Assembly: GCF_014650875.1 (NCBI RefSeq) | Contig: NZ_BMVU01000025.1 | Span: 60,401 to 124,400 of the forward strand | DNA: 64,000 nucleotides | DNA from: Streptomyces minutiscleroticus | Lineage (GTDB): Bacteria; Actinomycetota; Actinomycetes; Streptomycetales; Streptomycetaceae | Reading direction: 5' to 3' | Part shown: piece by piece, positions 18,098-27,140 of the stretch | Layout of the letters: every line of letters begins with the position of its first letter | Position numbering within the stretch: the stretch's first letter is position 1 | Notes under the pieces: model-generated | Database searches by the model: none | Seen by the model: the letters and a program-made list of their open reading frames with translations, nothing else | What the model was told of the DNA's origin: nothing | Program-made: the position numbers and the translations under genes

Positions 18098-19705
18098 GTG
18101 CACACCCCCCACCCTCCTCGTCCCTCCTCCCCGCCCTCCCCGGGCGGCGTGCCGGAGGAATCCGACGAGAGCCTCGCCGCACGGCTGCGGTCGGGCCCGG
18201 AGGGCGACGTCTCCCGGGCCACCGGGCTGCTGCTGGCCCGGCACTGGCAGCCCGCGCACGACTACGCGGTGATCTGCCTCGCCTCCTCGGGGCGGGCGGC
18301 CTCCGTCGTCACGGCGGCGGCCTGGCGGCAGGTGCTGGGCTCGCCGCGCTACCTGGAGCCCGGCGCGGCCCTGCGGCCCCGGCTCCTGGTGGCGGTCCGG
18401 GACACGGTGCGGGACTGGGCCGCGGACGAGCGTGTCTCCGCGGCCCTGCCGGACCTGGGCAAACCGGCGGGCGGCCGCGGCATGCGCACCGCGCGGACCA
18501 TGACCGCGGAGAACCGCCTGCTGGCGGAGCGCTCCTTCCGGGCCCTGCCCGGGCTCCTGCAGACCCTGCTCTGGCACAAGGAGGTCGAGGCCGACCCCGT
18601 CTCCGTGCCCGCCGCCCTGCTCGGCGTGGACGCCGGGACGGCGGCGGCCACCCTGGAGCAGGCGCGCGACCAGTTCCGGGACGGCTGCGTGCGCGCCCAC
18701 CGCGAGCTGGCGCCGCACCCCGACTGCCGCCACTACAACCGGCTGCTCGACGTCCCGATGCGGCGCGGCGGCACCCTGCTGCCGGACGTCCGCGAGCACC
18801 TTGCTGAGTGCGCCTTCTGCCGGCACGCCGCCGAGCAGCTCCGCTTCTTCGACGGCGACCTCGGCGTACTGCTCGCCGAGGCGGTCCTCGGCTGGGGCGC
18901 CCGGCGCTACCTCGACTCCCGGCCCGGCCGCGTCACCCCGGCCGGCCGGAGCCGGAGCGGCGGCCGCCGCGACCGGCGCCGACGCCGGAGCGTCCGCTAC
19001 CGCCTGCTGTCCTCGATCACCGCCGTCCGCGGCGTCCGGGGGCTCCCGGCGGACCAGCGCCAGACCAAGGCCCTGCTGACCGGGGCCGGGCTGGTGACGG
19101 CGCTGCTGCTCGGCAGTGCGCTGGTCGCGGGCCTGCTGCCGCAGGACGACGGCGCCGGCTCCACGGCCTCCACCGGTACGGCCGGCAGCCGTACGGACGA
19201 CCCGGGCAGCGACTCCGCGGCGCCCCCCGACACGGTCGGGTCGCCCGTCCCGGCGCGCACCCGGCTGCGCAACGTCGCGGCCGGGCTCTGCCTCGACATC
19301 GAGGACCGGCGGGCGCGGGCGGGCGCGCGGGCCCTGCTCACGGCCTGCTCCTCCGCCCCCACCCAGGAGTGGTCGTACGAGGAGGACGGGCTGCTGCGCA
19401 GCATCGCCAACCCCGGGCTCTGCCTGGACTCGCACGCCGACGAGGGGGTGCTCACCCTCGGCCCGTGCGTCGCCGCCGGGCACGGGCGCGGCGACGACGT
19501 GCGCTACGACCTCACGGTCCGCGGCGAACTGGTGGCGCGCCGCGGCGACGGCCTCGCGGTCACCGCCACGGCCACCGCGCTCGGTGCGGACGTCGTGGTC
19601 AAGGACCGCGACGGCGGCCACCGCCAGCGCTGGCTGACCGACGCGCCGGCGACGGCCTCGCCGCGCTCCCTGGCGGCCGCCGGAGCGGACGTCCCCGTCT
19701 CATGA
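18098..19705 (+). CDS. Membrane protein: sigma-like region, HxxxCxxC zinc motif, ricin-type lectin domain
   Basis: A 535-aa single-pass protein. Residues about 20-200 are helical and resemble ECF-sigma-like N-terminal regions of Streptomyces proteins (SDESLAARLRSG, RDTVRDWAADERV), though residues needed for promoter binding are not evident. REHLAECAFC (H234, C238, C241) is an anti-sigma-type zinc motif. A basic stretch (RRDRRRRR) precedes one transmembrane helix (about 326-347), so the sigma-like half is inside. After a Gly/Ser/Thr linker, residues about 375-520 form an outside ricin B-type beta-trefoil (GLCLDIEDRR, GLCLDSH, QxW-like QEWSY and QRWL). GTG start with GGAAGGAA upstream. It could link sugar binding outside to a response inside; this is inference. 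Confidence 0.8.
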   Translation: MHTPHPPRPSSPPSPGGVPEESDESLAARLRSGPEGDVSRATGLLLARHWQPAHDYAVICLASSGRAASVVTAAAWRQVLGSPRYLEPGAALRPRLLVAVRDTVRDWAADERVSAALPDLGKPAGGRGMRTARTMTAENRLLAERSFRALPGLLQTLLWHKEVEADPVSVPAALLGVDAGTAAATLEQARDQFRDGCVRAHRELAPHPDCRHYNRLLDVPMRRGGTLLPDVREHLAECAFCRHAAEQLRFFDGDLGVLLAEAVLGWGARRYLDSRPGRVTPAGRSRSGGRRDRRRRRSVRYRLLSSITAVRGVRGLPADQRQTKALLTGAGLVTALLLGSALVAGLLPQDDGAGSTASTGTAGSRTDDPGSDSAAPPDTVGSPVPARTRLRNVAAGLCLDIEDRRARAGARALLTACSSAPTQEWSYEEDGLLRSIANPGLCLDSHADEGVLTLGPCVAAGHGRGDDVRYDLTVRGELVARRGDGLAVTATATALGADVVVKDRDGGHRQRWLTDAPATASPRSLAAAGADVPVS

Positions 19706-19753
19706 GGGGCCGTCACCCCGGCCACCCGTCGGCAGCCGGCCGGTGACGGACCG

Positions 19754-20923
19754 TCAGGCGCTTTCCACGGCCAGGTCGTCCGGGCCCAGCGAACCCGGGC
19801 CCGCGTGGCCGGACAGGGCGAGGGTGAGGTCGAGTTCGGCGAGCAGGCAGCGGATCACGTGCTCCACGCCCGCCTGCCCGTCGAGCCCGAGCCCGTAGGC
19901 GTACGGCCGTCCCACGAGCACCGCCCGCGCGCCCAGCGCGAGCGCCTTGGCGATGTCGTCGCCCGTGCGCACCCCGCTGTCGAAGAGCACGGTGAGCCGG
20001 TCGCCCACGGCCCCGGCCACCCGCGGCAGCGCGTCGGCCGCCGCGACGGCACCCGCCACCTGGCGCCCGCCGTGGTTGGAGACGACCACCCCGTCCACGC
20101 CGGCGTCGGCGGCCCGGCGCGCGTCGTCCGGGTGCAGGACGCCCTTGAGGACGATCGGGCCGTCCCAGTTCTCCCGCAGGAACGCCAGGTCCGGCCAGGT
20201 CTTGCCGGGGTCGGCGAACATGCCGACGAAGTGCAGCACGGCCGCGTTCGGGTCCTCGTGCACCGGCTTGGCCAGCCCTGCTCGGAACGCGGGGTCGGAG
20301 AAGTAGTTGGCGGTGCCCACGCCGTGCAGGAACGGCAGGTACGCCTGGTCCAGGTCGCGCGGCCGCCAGGCCAGCAGCGGGGTGTCGAGCGTGACGACCA
20401 GCGCGGTGTACCCGGCGGCCTTCGCCCGGCCGAGGAAGCTGCGGGCCACCTCGCGGTCCTTGGGCCAGTACAGCTGGAACCAGCGCTCGCCGTCCCCGCT
20501 CGCCTCCGCGACCTGCTCCATGGGGGTGCTGGAGGCCGAGGACAGGACGAACGGCACGCCCTGCGCCGCGGCGGCCCGGGCCGCCGCGGGCTCGGCGTCG
20601 GGATGCATGATCGACAGCACGCCGATCGGGGCGAGTGCGAGCGGCGCGGGCAGGGTGCGGCCCAGCACCTCCACGGTCAGGTCCCGCTCGTGCACGTCGC
20701 GCAGCATGCGCGGCACGATCCGGCGGCGCTCCAGGGCGGCCCTGTTGGCGCGCGCCGTGCTGCCGCTGCCCGCGCTGCCCGCCACGTAGCCGACCGGGCC
20801 CGGCCCGAGGCGCTGCTCGGTCAGCTCCTCCAGGCGCGTGAGGTCGGTGGGCAGCCGGGGCACCGCGCCCGTCATGCCGTTCAGATAGATCTCGTACTGG
20901 AAGTCCGCCCAGTGCTTCGGCAT
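19754..20923 (-). CDS. FMN-dependent alpha-hydroxy-acid oxidase, lactate 2-monooxygenase-like
   Basis: A 389-aa member of the FMN-dependent alpha-hydroxy-acid dehydrogenase family (glycolate oxidase, lactate monooxygenase, mandelate dehydrogenase). Motifs: ALAPIG and SSASSTPMEQVA near the flavin, FQLYWPKDRE, VLKGVLHPDDA with the FMN Lys, VVSNHGGRQ with the catalytic His and substrate Arg, and FDSGVRTGDD with VLVGRPYAYG for FMN phosphate. The start PKHWADFQYEIYL matches the lactate 2-monooxygenase-like branch in Streptomyces. The expected product is pyruvate or acetate plus CO2 from L-lactate; the substrate is inferred. The ATG at 20921-20923 is preferred to longer upstream options, which are Arg-rich and lack homology. 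Confidence 0.85.
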   Translation of the reverse strand: MPKHWADFQYEIYLNGMTGAVPRLPTDLTRLEELTEQRLGPGPVGYVAGSAGSGSTARANRAALERRRIVPRMLRDVHERDLTVEVLGRTLPAPLALAPIGVLSIMHPDAEPAAARAAAAQGVPFVLSSASSTPMEQVAEASGDGERWFQLYWPKDREVARSFLGRAKAAGYTALVVTLDTPLLAWRPRDLDQAYLPFLHGVGTANYFSDPAFRAGLAKPVHEDPNAAVLHFVGMFADPGKTWPDLAFLRENWDGPIVLKGVLHPDDARRAADAGVDGVVVSNHGGRQVAGAVAAADALPRVAGAVGDRLTVLFDSGVRTGDDIAKALALGARAVLVGRPYAYGLGLDGQAGVEHVIRCLLAELDLTLALSGHAGPGSLGPDDLAVESA

Positions 20924-21109
20924 CCGTACGCCCTGCCTTTCGTCCCGGGGACCGCGATGTCCCCGGACGATCCTGGTCAGCGCGGCCGGACACGTCCACC
21001 GTCCGGCGCGGACCACCGCAGTTGCGATCGTCACGTCCGGGCGGGGCGGCGTACGGGAAGGGGAGCGGCTCCGGGGGCGGGACCGTGCCCACCGCCCCCG
21101 CAGGCGCCG

Positions 21110-21673
21110 TCAGACGCCGTCGGCGTCCGCCTCCGCGTCCTCCTCGCGCGGCGGGGCGTCCGGGCCCCGGGAGCGGACCCGCCGGACGTGTTCCAGGGAG
21201 TCCCTCAGCTCCGTGAGCCAGTCGTCCGCGTGCCGCTCGACGAGCCGTACGCACCAGGCGAGGGCGTCGCTGCGGCTGCGGGCCACGCCGGCCGCGACCA
21301 GGGTGTCCAGGACCCGGCGCTGGGGCTGGCGCAGCCGCGTCATGACGGGCGCGGCGACGTGGGTGAACAGGGCGCGTTCGGAGCCGCACTCCACGCCCCA
21401 GGAGACCTTGCGGCGGAAGCGGTGCTCGGCCTCGCGGGCCACCGCGACCCGGTCGTCCCGGCTGCGCTCGCGGAACTCCGCGATCCGCGCCGCCACCGCC
21501 GCCTCCCGCTCGGCGGCGGAGGCGCCCCCGGCGAGCCGGGGCTCGGGGATGCGGCCGACGACGGTGATCTCCTCGCGGTCCACCGTGACGTCGACGAGGT
21601 CCTCGAAGAGCTCGTCGGGCACACGGCCGGCGAACCAGCCGCGCAACTTCTCGTGCTGTTCGGCTGTAAGCAT
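21110..21673 (-). CDS. Conserved actinobacterial protein of unknown function
   Basis: A 187-aa soluble, highly charged protein. The N-terminal half has a beta-strand segment (VTVDREEITVVGRI) and the middle a long helical part (FRERSRDDRVAVAREAEHRFRRKVSWGVECG). The C-terminal part contains ARSRSDALAWCVRLV, which looks helix-turn-helix or ribbon-helix-helix-like but is not assignable. I recall it as a widely conserved actinobacterial hypothetical. The ATG at 21671-21673 has no ribosome site; a palindrome GCAACGTTGC (21678-21687) sits immediately upstream, so the transcript may be leaderless and regulated there. Confidence 0.7.
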   Translation of the reverse strand: MLTAEQHEKLRGWFAGRVPDELFEDLVDVTVDREEITVVGRIPEPRLAGGASAAEREAAVAARIAEFRERSRDDRVAVAREAEHRFRRKVSWGVECGSERALFTHVAAPVMTRLRQPQRRVLDTLVAAGVARSRSDALAWCVRLVERHADDWLTELRDSLEHVRRVRSRGPDAPPREEDAEADADGV

Positions 21674-22334
21674 GTAAGCAACGTTGCGCGTCCGCGGCCG
21701 CCTGGCAAGCCCCGGCAAGGGCCGATTCCGCCGCCGCCCGCGGAACGGTTCCGGCCGACTGCCGAGCGGTGAGGTTTCGGCCAAGGCTTGCCCCTGAAGA
21801 GGGGTTTTCCTCCGCGTTCGAGGGATGTCCAGGGGACTTCCGGGGACGGCCCTGACGCCTCGCGTCACTTCCCGCCACTGATTCAACACGAAACGTTACT
21901 GAAACGTGCGGGGTCGATGTGTGTTTCCCCCGCCGACTCGGCAGACTCGCGCTCGCCGGTCCGGAAGTTCGGGGCCGGCGACAGGGGCGTTCCGAAGCAG
22001 AAACGGTTCGGCACGCCATCCGGTCGCGTGGGGACGACGACGGCAGGGGGCGTCCTCACGCACCGGGGACCGAGGTCGCGCGGGCTCCGCGTGCGTCGGC
22101 CGACGGCTCGCGGCCGACCGGGAACTCGCAGCAGGGGAGTGCGGGTCCCGCCGCGGGGCGCCGCGCGACCTCCGCACCGGGGAGCGGCGGGGACGGAAGT
22201 GGGGCCGTCCCGCCGCCCCGGCGGCAGTGGTCCCGCCGGAGCAGGGGGCTCCGGCGGGACCGCGGCTTCGCCCGCCGCCGGTGCCGGCGCCGCGTCGAGG
22301 GCCGGCCCCCCGGAGCCCGGACCGTACGCCGCCG

Positions 22335-22515
22335 AACCGCGCGGCACCCGGCCGTACGGCACCGGATCGTGAGCCGTCGAACCGTGTGACACCGTAGTCG
22401 TGGGCTGTCGAACCGTGTGACACCGAGTTGTGGTCGGTCGGACCGTGTGACACCCGGCCGCGGGCCGCCGGACCGTGCGCCGCCGGATCGTGCGACACCG
22501 GGCCGTGCGCCGCCG
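22335..22515. repeat. Array of twelve 15-bp tandem units
   Basis: Twelve contiguous units follow the consensus RRCCGTGNGNCRCCG, e.g. AACCGTGTGACACCG at 22380-22394 and again at 22411-22425. Eleven are exactly 15 bp; one (22395-22410) is 16 bp, which would shift any pentapeptide reading frame. Even- and odd-numbered copies resemble each other, giving a 30-bp higher-order period in the middle. Confidence 0.75.
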
Positions 22516-22572
22516 GGGGCTCACCCGGCCGGAGCCGCGAGGCGGGGGCCGTCGCCCGACGCGGTGCGGTTC

Positions 22573-22656
22573 GCCCGGGCCGTGACATGGCCCGCCGGGG
22601 CCGTGACGCGGTCCACCCGAGCCGTGGCGCGGTCCGCCCGGTCGGTCGAGCCGACC
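22573..22656. repeat. 21-bp tandem repeat, three clear copies plus a degenerate one
   Basis: Copies at 22573-22593, 22594-22614 and 22615-22635 follow RCCSGRGCCGTGRCRYGGYCC; a fourth at 22636-22656 is degenerate. The period is a multiple of three, so it would keep a reading frame as a 7-residue repeat. Confidence 0.65.
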
Positions 22657-23276
22657 CGGAGGGCCCCTCCGGTCCGTCGCGTCGCGCCGTCCCTTGCGTC
22701 GCTTCCATCCGTCGTACCGGCGTCGTCCGTCGTGTCGGCGTGCGCCGTGGGTGTCTCCGCGGCGGATCCGGCGGGGACGGGAACCGGTCGGGTGGGCCCG
22801 CCGCGCGGGGCGGCGGCGGAGGAGGCGGGGGCTTCCGGAAGCCGTGCGCAGGTCGCCTCCGTGCTCCCGTGCCCGGTGTTCAGCCCGGCGCGGCGTCCGG
22901 AGGTCCGGGCGTTCGAAGAAGCCGCCGCGGCGCAGATCGGCCAGTACGCGCGGGCCGGCCGCTCCGCCGCGGTCCCCAGGTGTCCGGCCACGGCGCCCGC
23001 GGGCGCCGTGGCGGCCTCGCCCGGGGCGCGGCGGCGGGGTGCCCGCTCCTCGCGTAGCCGCGGGCGTAGGGGCCGTCCGCCGGGAGTCCGGTCCCGGAGG
23101 GCCGTCCGTCGGGGCCGGCCGCGGGGCGGCCGTGGGCCACCGGCGGCGTCGCGGCTCCACCTCCGGGACGAAGGGCGGGTACGGCCTCCGCGGCCGTCCT
23201 CGTGGACGCCTGTCACTCCTACCAGGCCCCCGTCAAGGACATGGTCACACGACAAGGTGAATGTCGGGCAAAAGGG

Positions 23277-23341
23277 TTGACAGTTGGTCATCTGTGCTGG
23301 CTCAAGATGACCTGTTCAAGGCGGAGCGGCGGATCGTACAG
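23277..23341 (+). promoter_or_regulatory. Possible vegetative promoter for the gene at 23411
   Basis: TTGACA (23277-23282) is a perfect -35 hexamer in an AT-richer patch. An acceptable -10 (CAAGAT) lies 18-19 bp downstream; a better hexamer, TACAGT (23336-23341), is too far away to pair with it. Start of transcription is therefore uncertain. Confidence 0.35.
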
Positions 23342-23410
23342 TCGCAGTGCCGCCCCGGTCCCCGGCTGCACCGATGTCCCTACGACTGTCGTTCCAGGGG
23401 GGAATGGGCG

Positions 23411-23869
23411 GTGAGCACGCCGGTACGCACCTCGTCGCACGACTTACCGCTGCTGACGGAGTACGGGCTGATGGAGCCCGCACTGGAGATGGAGTTCACC
23501 GCTCACTTCGCCCGCTCCGACGGGGACCTGGCCGCGGAGGCCGCCACGGCGGCGGTCACGCGCGTGATCGAGGCGCCGGGGTCCTTCCTCGCGCCGGTCC
23601 GGGACGCGGGGCGCTCCGTGAGCACCTGCCTGCTGGAACGCAGCAACGCCGAGACCTGCCGGATCGTGCTGACCGCGGACCGCGCGGGCATCACCCTGGC
23701 CGCCACCGACGACATCCGGGTCTCGATGGAGACCGCGCACGAGACACCCGCCGCGCGGCTCCGGGTCTTCGCCATGGTCGACGGCCTGAAGGTGCACCAC
23801 GGGCCGGACGGCCACGTCTGGGTGGTGTGGCGGGGCTCCTGGCGGCCGGGAGGCGCGCCGGAGGGCTGA
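23411..23869 (+). CDS. Small hypothetical protein
   Basis: A 152-aa soluble protein, start GTG with GGGGGGA 8 nt upstream. The N-terminus (DLPLLTEYGLMEPALEMEFTAHFARSDGDLAAEAATAAVTRVIEAPG) is helical, the C-terminus (RLRVFAMVDGLKVHHGPDGHVWVVWRG) ends in beta-strands with a Trp-rich finish. The alternation of strands (CRIVLTADRAGITLAATDDIRVSMET) would suit a small sensor or anti-sigma-like fold, but no catalytic motif is visible. It stands alone between the repeat region and a strong terminator. I do not recognise the family. Confidence 0.65.
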   Translation: MSTPVRTSSHDLPLLTEYGLMEPALEMEFTAHFARSDGDLAAEAATAAVTRVIEAPGSFLAPVRDAGRSVSTCLLERSNAETCRIVLTADRAGITLAATDDIRVSMETAHETPAARLRVFAMVDGLKVHHGPDGHVWVVWRGSWRPGGAPEG

Positions 23870-24154
23870 GGCCCCCGGCACGGTGGACGAGGTGAGAGCG
23901 AACGGCTCGGCGCTGTCGTTCGGCCGGGTCGACGAGGGCGCGCGGTCGTCGCCGTACCGGCTTCCCCTGGACGGCCCCGCGGCCGCCACCGGCGGCACGA
24001 CGGGCGCCCCCGTGCGACCGGGCCGGGCCGCGCACCCGCCGGCCGTACGCAGTGCCGCGTCCCCGTAGCGCGTGTACGGGGAGGGGCGGCGGCTCCACGG
24101 ACGCCGCCCCGCCGCGGCACCGCCGGCCCGGCGCACCGCGCCGGATCACCGGCC

Positions 24155-24198
24155 CGGCGGGTGTCCCGCCCGTTGCCGACCGGGCGGGACATCCGCCG
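24155..24198. terminator. Strong bidirectional hairpin between convergent genes
   Basis: 18-bp stem (24155-24172 with 24181-24198, one G-U pair) and an 8-nt loop, placed between the 3' ends of the small protein gene and the NHLM export operon. A weaker 9-bp stem lies at 24083-24110. The rest of 23870-24304 holds no feature. Confidence 0.75.
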
Positions 24199-24304
24199 CT
24201 GCGCCGCCCGCGGCGGCCGCGTCAGCCGTCACCGGCCGGCGGCCCCGGCGCACGCGCCCGACGGACGCGGCGCCGGTCCCCGTCGCCGCCGTACCGGCGG
24301 GGTC

Positions 24305-27139
24305 CTACCGCAGCTGGCGCCGGACCAGTTCGTGCAGCCGTCCGCCGGTGTCGGCGAGGAGCTGCGCGGGCGGGCCCTCCTGGACCACCCGGCCCTCCTC
24401 CATCACCACGACGCGGTCCGCGTCCAGCACGGTGGACAGGCGGTGGGCGATGACGACGCGCGTGGCGTTCAGGGCCCGGGTGCTCTCGATCACCGTGCGC
24501 TGCGTCGCGTTGTCGAGCGCGCTGGTCGCCTCGTCGAGGAAGAGGATGCGGGGGCGGCGGATCAGGGCCTGGGCGATCATCAGGCGCTGGCGCTGGCCGC
24601 CCGAGAGCGAGCCGCTGCCGGTCACGAGGGTGTGCAGGCCCATCGGCATGCGCCTGATGTCCTCGGCCAGGCCCGCCAGTTCGGCCGCGGCCATCGCCTC
24701 CTGCGGTGTGTACGGCCCGGTGCCGCGGATGGCGTCGAGGACCGAGCCGGTGAACGGCTGCGCGTGCTGGAGCACCACCCCGCACTGGCGGCGCACGGCC
24801 GGCCGGTCCAGGGCGGCCAGGTCCTGGCCGTCGTACAGCACGCTGCCGGACAGCGGCCTGTCGAAGCCGATGAGCAGCCGCAGCAGGGTGGACTTGCCGC
24901 AGCCGCTGGGGCCGACGACCGCCACGAACTCGCCCGGGCGGACCGCGAACGACACGTCGTCCAGGACGAGCGGGCCGTCGTCGGTGTACCGGAAGGACAG
25001 CCGCCTGGCCTCCAGGGCGCCGGACAGCTCCCCCGGAGGGGTGCTGGAGCCGCGCACCTCGGGCGCCGCGTCGAGCACCGGCCGGATCTCCTCGAACAGC
25101 GGCAGCGCCGCGACCGCCGAGACGAACGCGCCGGTCAGCTGGGTCACCGAGGTCAGCAGCATGGTCATCGACGTGTGGAACGCCAGGAAGGCGCCCGCCG
25201 ACAGCGAGCCGCGGGCGGGTCCGGCGAGCAGCATGAACATCAGCAGCGAGCACAGCGGCAGGTACACCGCGCCGAGCACGGTGTTCAGGTTCCTGACGCG
25301 GCCGGCCCTGCGCTGGAGCTCGCGGCTGCGCGCGAACTCGGCGGCCCAGGCCGCGTACGCGTAGTTCTCGGCCGCGGCGACCCGCAGCTTGGGCAGGCCG
25401 CGCAGGGTCTGGAACGCCTGGTTGTTCAGCTTGTTGGTGAGCGCGACCAGACGGCGCTGCCAGCGCACCTGCCACAGGCCGAGGACGAGGAACACGGCCG
25501 AGACCACCAGCAGCATGGCGCAGGCGGCCAGCGCGAGCGGCACGCTGAACCACAGCAGCAGGAGCAGGTTCACCGCGCCGACCGTGCCCGCCTGCACGAC
25601 CACCGGGCCGGTGCCCGCCAGCAGCCGGCGGACGGCGCTGACGCCCATGGCGGCGCTCGCCAGCTCGCCGGTGGACCGCTCGGTGAAGAACGCGGCCGGC
25701 AGGCGCAGCAGGCGGTCCCACACCGCCGGCTGCAGCGTCGCCTCGATACGGCCCTCCAGGCGCAGCAGCGTGAGGTTCTGCAGCAGCAGGAACGCCGCCG
25801 AGACCACGCTCGCGACGATCACCGCCAGACAGGTCTGCACGATCAGGGAGTGCTGCGCCCTCGGCACGTACTCGCCGAGCACCCGGCCCGTGGCGAGCGG
25901 CACCAGGGCGCCGAGCGCCACCGTCACCAGCCCGCTGACCAAGAGGTTGCGCAGGTCGCCGCCGGTGCCGCGCAGGGCGAACCGCAGCAGCCGCAGCGGG
26001 GTGGGGCGCTCGGGCAGCGGCCGGTAGAACATCACGGCCCGCGGCTCGAACTCCCGCGCGCCGGTCTTCTCCACCGGGGTCTCGCGGCCGCTCGACGGGC
26101 TCACCGCCACGTAGCCGCCGCGCCGCCACAGCAGCGCGACCGGCGCGCCCGACGCGGCGCGCCGGCCCACCAGCGGCCCGGCGTCCTCGCGCCACCAGCG
26201 CCCGTCGAGGCGGACGGCGCGGGTGCGCACCCGGGAGGCGAGGGCCACCCGTTCGACCGGGTCGAGCCGTTCGCCCCCGGCGCCGCCCCGCGCCGGGTCC
26301 GACAGCTCGATCCCCGCCTCGCGGGCGACCAGCCGGCAGGCGGCGTACGTGGCGTCGGCGTCGGCGGCGGGCCGCGCCGCCGGGCGCCCGGACAGCGACG
26401 CGAGCAGGGCGCGGTCGGCGCGGGCGCGGACGGCCTCGCCCGCCCTGATCCCCTCGGCCGCGCGGTCCTCGTGGCGGCGCTCCAACTGCTCGATCCAGCG
26501 GTCCAGGACGGTCAGCAGCCGGTACTGCCGGTCGACCATCGCCTGCCACAGCCCCGGGTCCACCAGCAGGTCGGCCGCGGCCCCGGCGCCGGCCTCCGCG
26601 CCGTACCGCACGCCGCCCGGCGGGACCTGCGTCCACAGGACGTCCTCGTCGGCCGGCGCGGCGGCCGCCGCCTCGGAGGCCGACGGCGCTCCGAAGAGGA
26701 GCGCCAGGCCCCGGCCCAGACCGAGCGAGAGGGCGTACTCCAGCGGGCTCGTCTCCGGTGGCACGTACTGCGGGGTGCCGTACGCGTCGTACGTCCAGGT
26801 CCGCGCCTCGGGGGGCCGGTGCAGCCCGCGCAGGGCGACGCGGCGCAGGACGCAGTCGCGCGCCGGGCGGCCGACCAGGGTGTGCCGGGCGCCCGCGACC
26901 GGACCGAGCAGCAGGGCGCCCGCCTCCAGGCGGCCGAGGTGGTGCCAGTGGCCCTCCTCGGCGGCGTCGACCGCGAACAGGTCCAGCGCGCCGCGGGCGA
27001 CGAGCCACAGCACGTGCGGGCCTTCGAGGTCGAGGCGGCTGAGCCCGGAGCCGTCGACCGGGGTGCCCGTGCCGCAGAGCGCGGCGAGGACGTGGTCGCC
27101 CTCGGCCACCGGCCGGTGCTGGTGCCGTACGGAGGTCAT
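24305..27139 (-). CDS. NHLM-type bacteriocin ABC transporter, permease/ATP-binding subunit
   Basis: A 944-aa ABC half-transporter: residues 1-380 are a poorly conserved, peptidase-free cytoplasmic extension typical of the second NHLM-system transporter; a six-helix membrane domain spans about 400-690; the ATPase follows with Walker A GPSGCGKST, signature LSGGQRQR, Walker B ILFLDEAT and the switch His in VIAHRLS. It probably pairs with the C39-peptidase transporter encoded one base upstream (a 1-bp gap between stop and ATG), so both are translated from one message. The substrate should be the double-glycine peptide encoded at 30356-30568. NHLM (nitrile hydratase leader microcin) is the family name; no nitrile-hydratase-like leader is present here. 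Confidence 0.9.
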   Translation of the reverse strand: MTSVRHQHRPVAEGDHVLAALCGTGTPVDGSGLSRLDLEGPHVLWLVARGALDLFAVDAAEEGHWHHLGRLEAGALLLGPVAGARHTLVGRPARDCVLRRVALRGLHRPPEARTWTYDAYGTPQYVPPETSPLEYALSLGLGRGLALLFGAPSASEAAAAAPADEDVLWTQVPPGGVRYGAEAGAGAAADLLVDPGLWQAMVDRQYRLLTVLDRWIEQLERRHEDRAAEGIRAGEAVRARADRALLASLSGRPAARPAADADATYAACRLVAREAGIELSDPARGGAGGERLDPVERVALASRVRTRAVRLDGRWWREDAGPLVGRRAASGAPVALLWRRGGYVAVSPSSGRETPVEKTGAREFEPRAVMFYRPLPERPTPLRLLRFALRGTGGDLRNLLVSGLVTVALGALVPLATGRVLGEYVPRAQHSLIVQTCLAVIVASVVSAAFLLLQNLTLLRLEGRIEATLQPAVWDRLLRLPAAFFTERSTGELASAAMGVSAVRRLLAGTGPVVVQAGTVGAVNLLLLLWFSVPLALAACAMLLVVSAVFLVLGLWQVRWQRRLVALTNKLNNQAFQTLRGLPKLRVAAAENYAYAAWAAEFARSRELQRRAGRVRNLNTVLGAVYLPLCSLLMFMLLAGPARGSLSAGAFLAFHTSMTMLLTSVTQLTGAFVSAVAALPLFEEIRPVLDAAPEVRGSSTPPGELSGALEARRLSFRYTDDGPLVLDDVSFAVRPGEFVAVVGPSGCGKSTLLRLLIGFDRPLSGSVLYDGQDLAALDRPAVRRQCGVVLQHAQPFTGSVLDAIRGTGPYTPQEAMAAAELAGLAEDIRRMPMGLHTLVTGSGSLSGGQRQRLMIAQALIRRPRILFLDEATSALDNATQRTVIESTRALNATRVVIAHRLSTVLDADRVVVMEEGRVVQEGPPAQLLADTGGRLHELVRRQLR

Positions 27140-27140
27140 C

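Larger units (their letters stand above)
21674..23410. other. 1.7-kb stretch without a secure gene; two tandem-repeat arrays
   Basis: Several long open frames cross this stretch on both strands, but all are Arg/Pro/Gly-rich, lack ribosome sites and show no recognisable fold. The best candidate is the + frame ending at 23280 (from about 22417): GC at third positions is raised between about 22540 and 23040, and one segment (EVRAFEEAAAAQIGQYARAG) looks protein-like, but GC at second positions is also too high for a normal Streptomyces gene. It may be a decayed gene. The stretch holds a 15-bp array and a 21-bp array (listed separately), and a likely promoter at its right end. Confidence 0.5.

Noticed and set aside
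22335..22515. CRISPR array
   Set aside because: Units are contiguous 15-mers without spacers and no cas gene is present.
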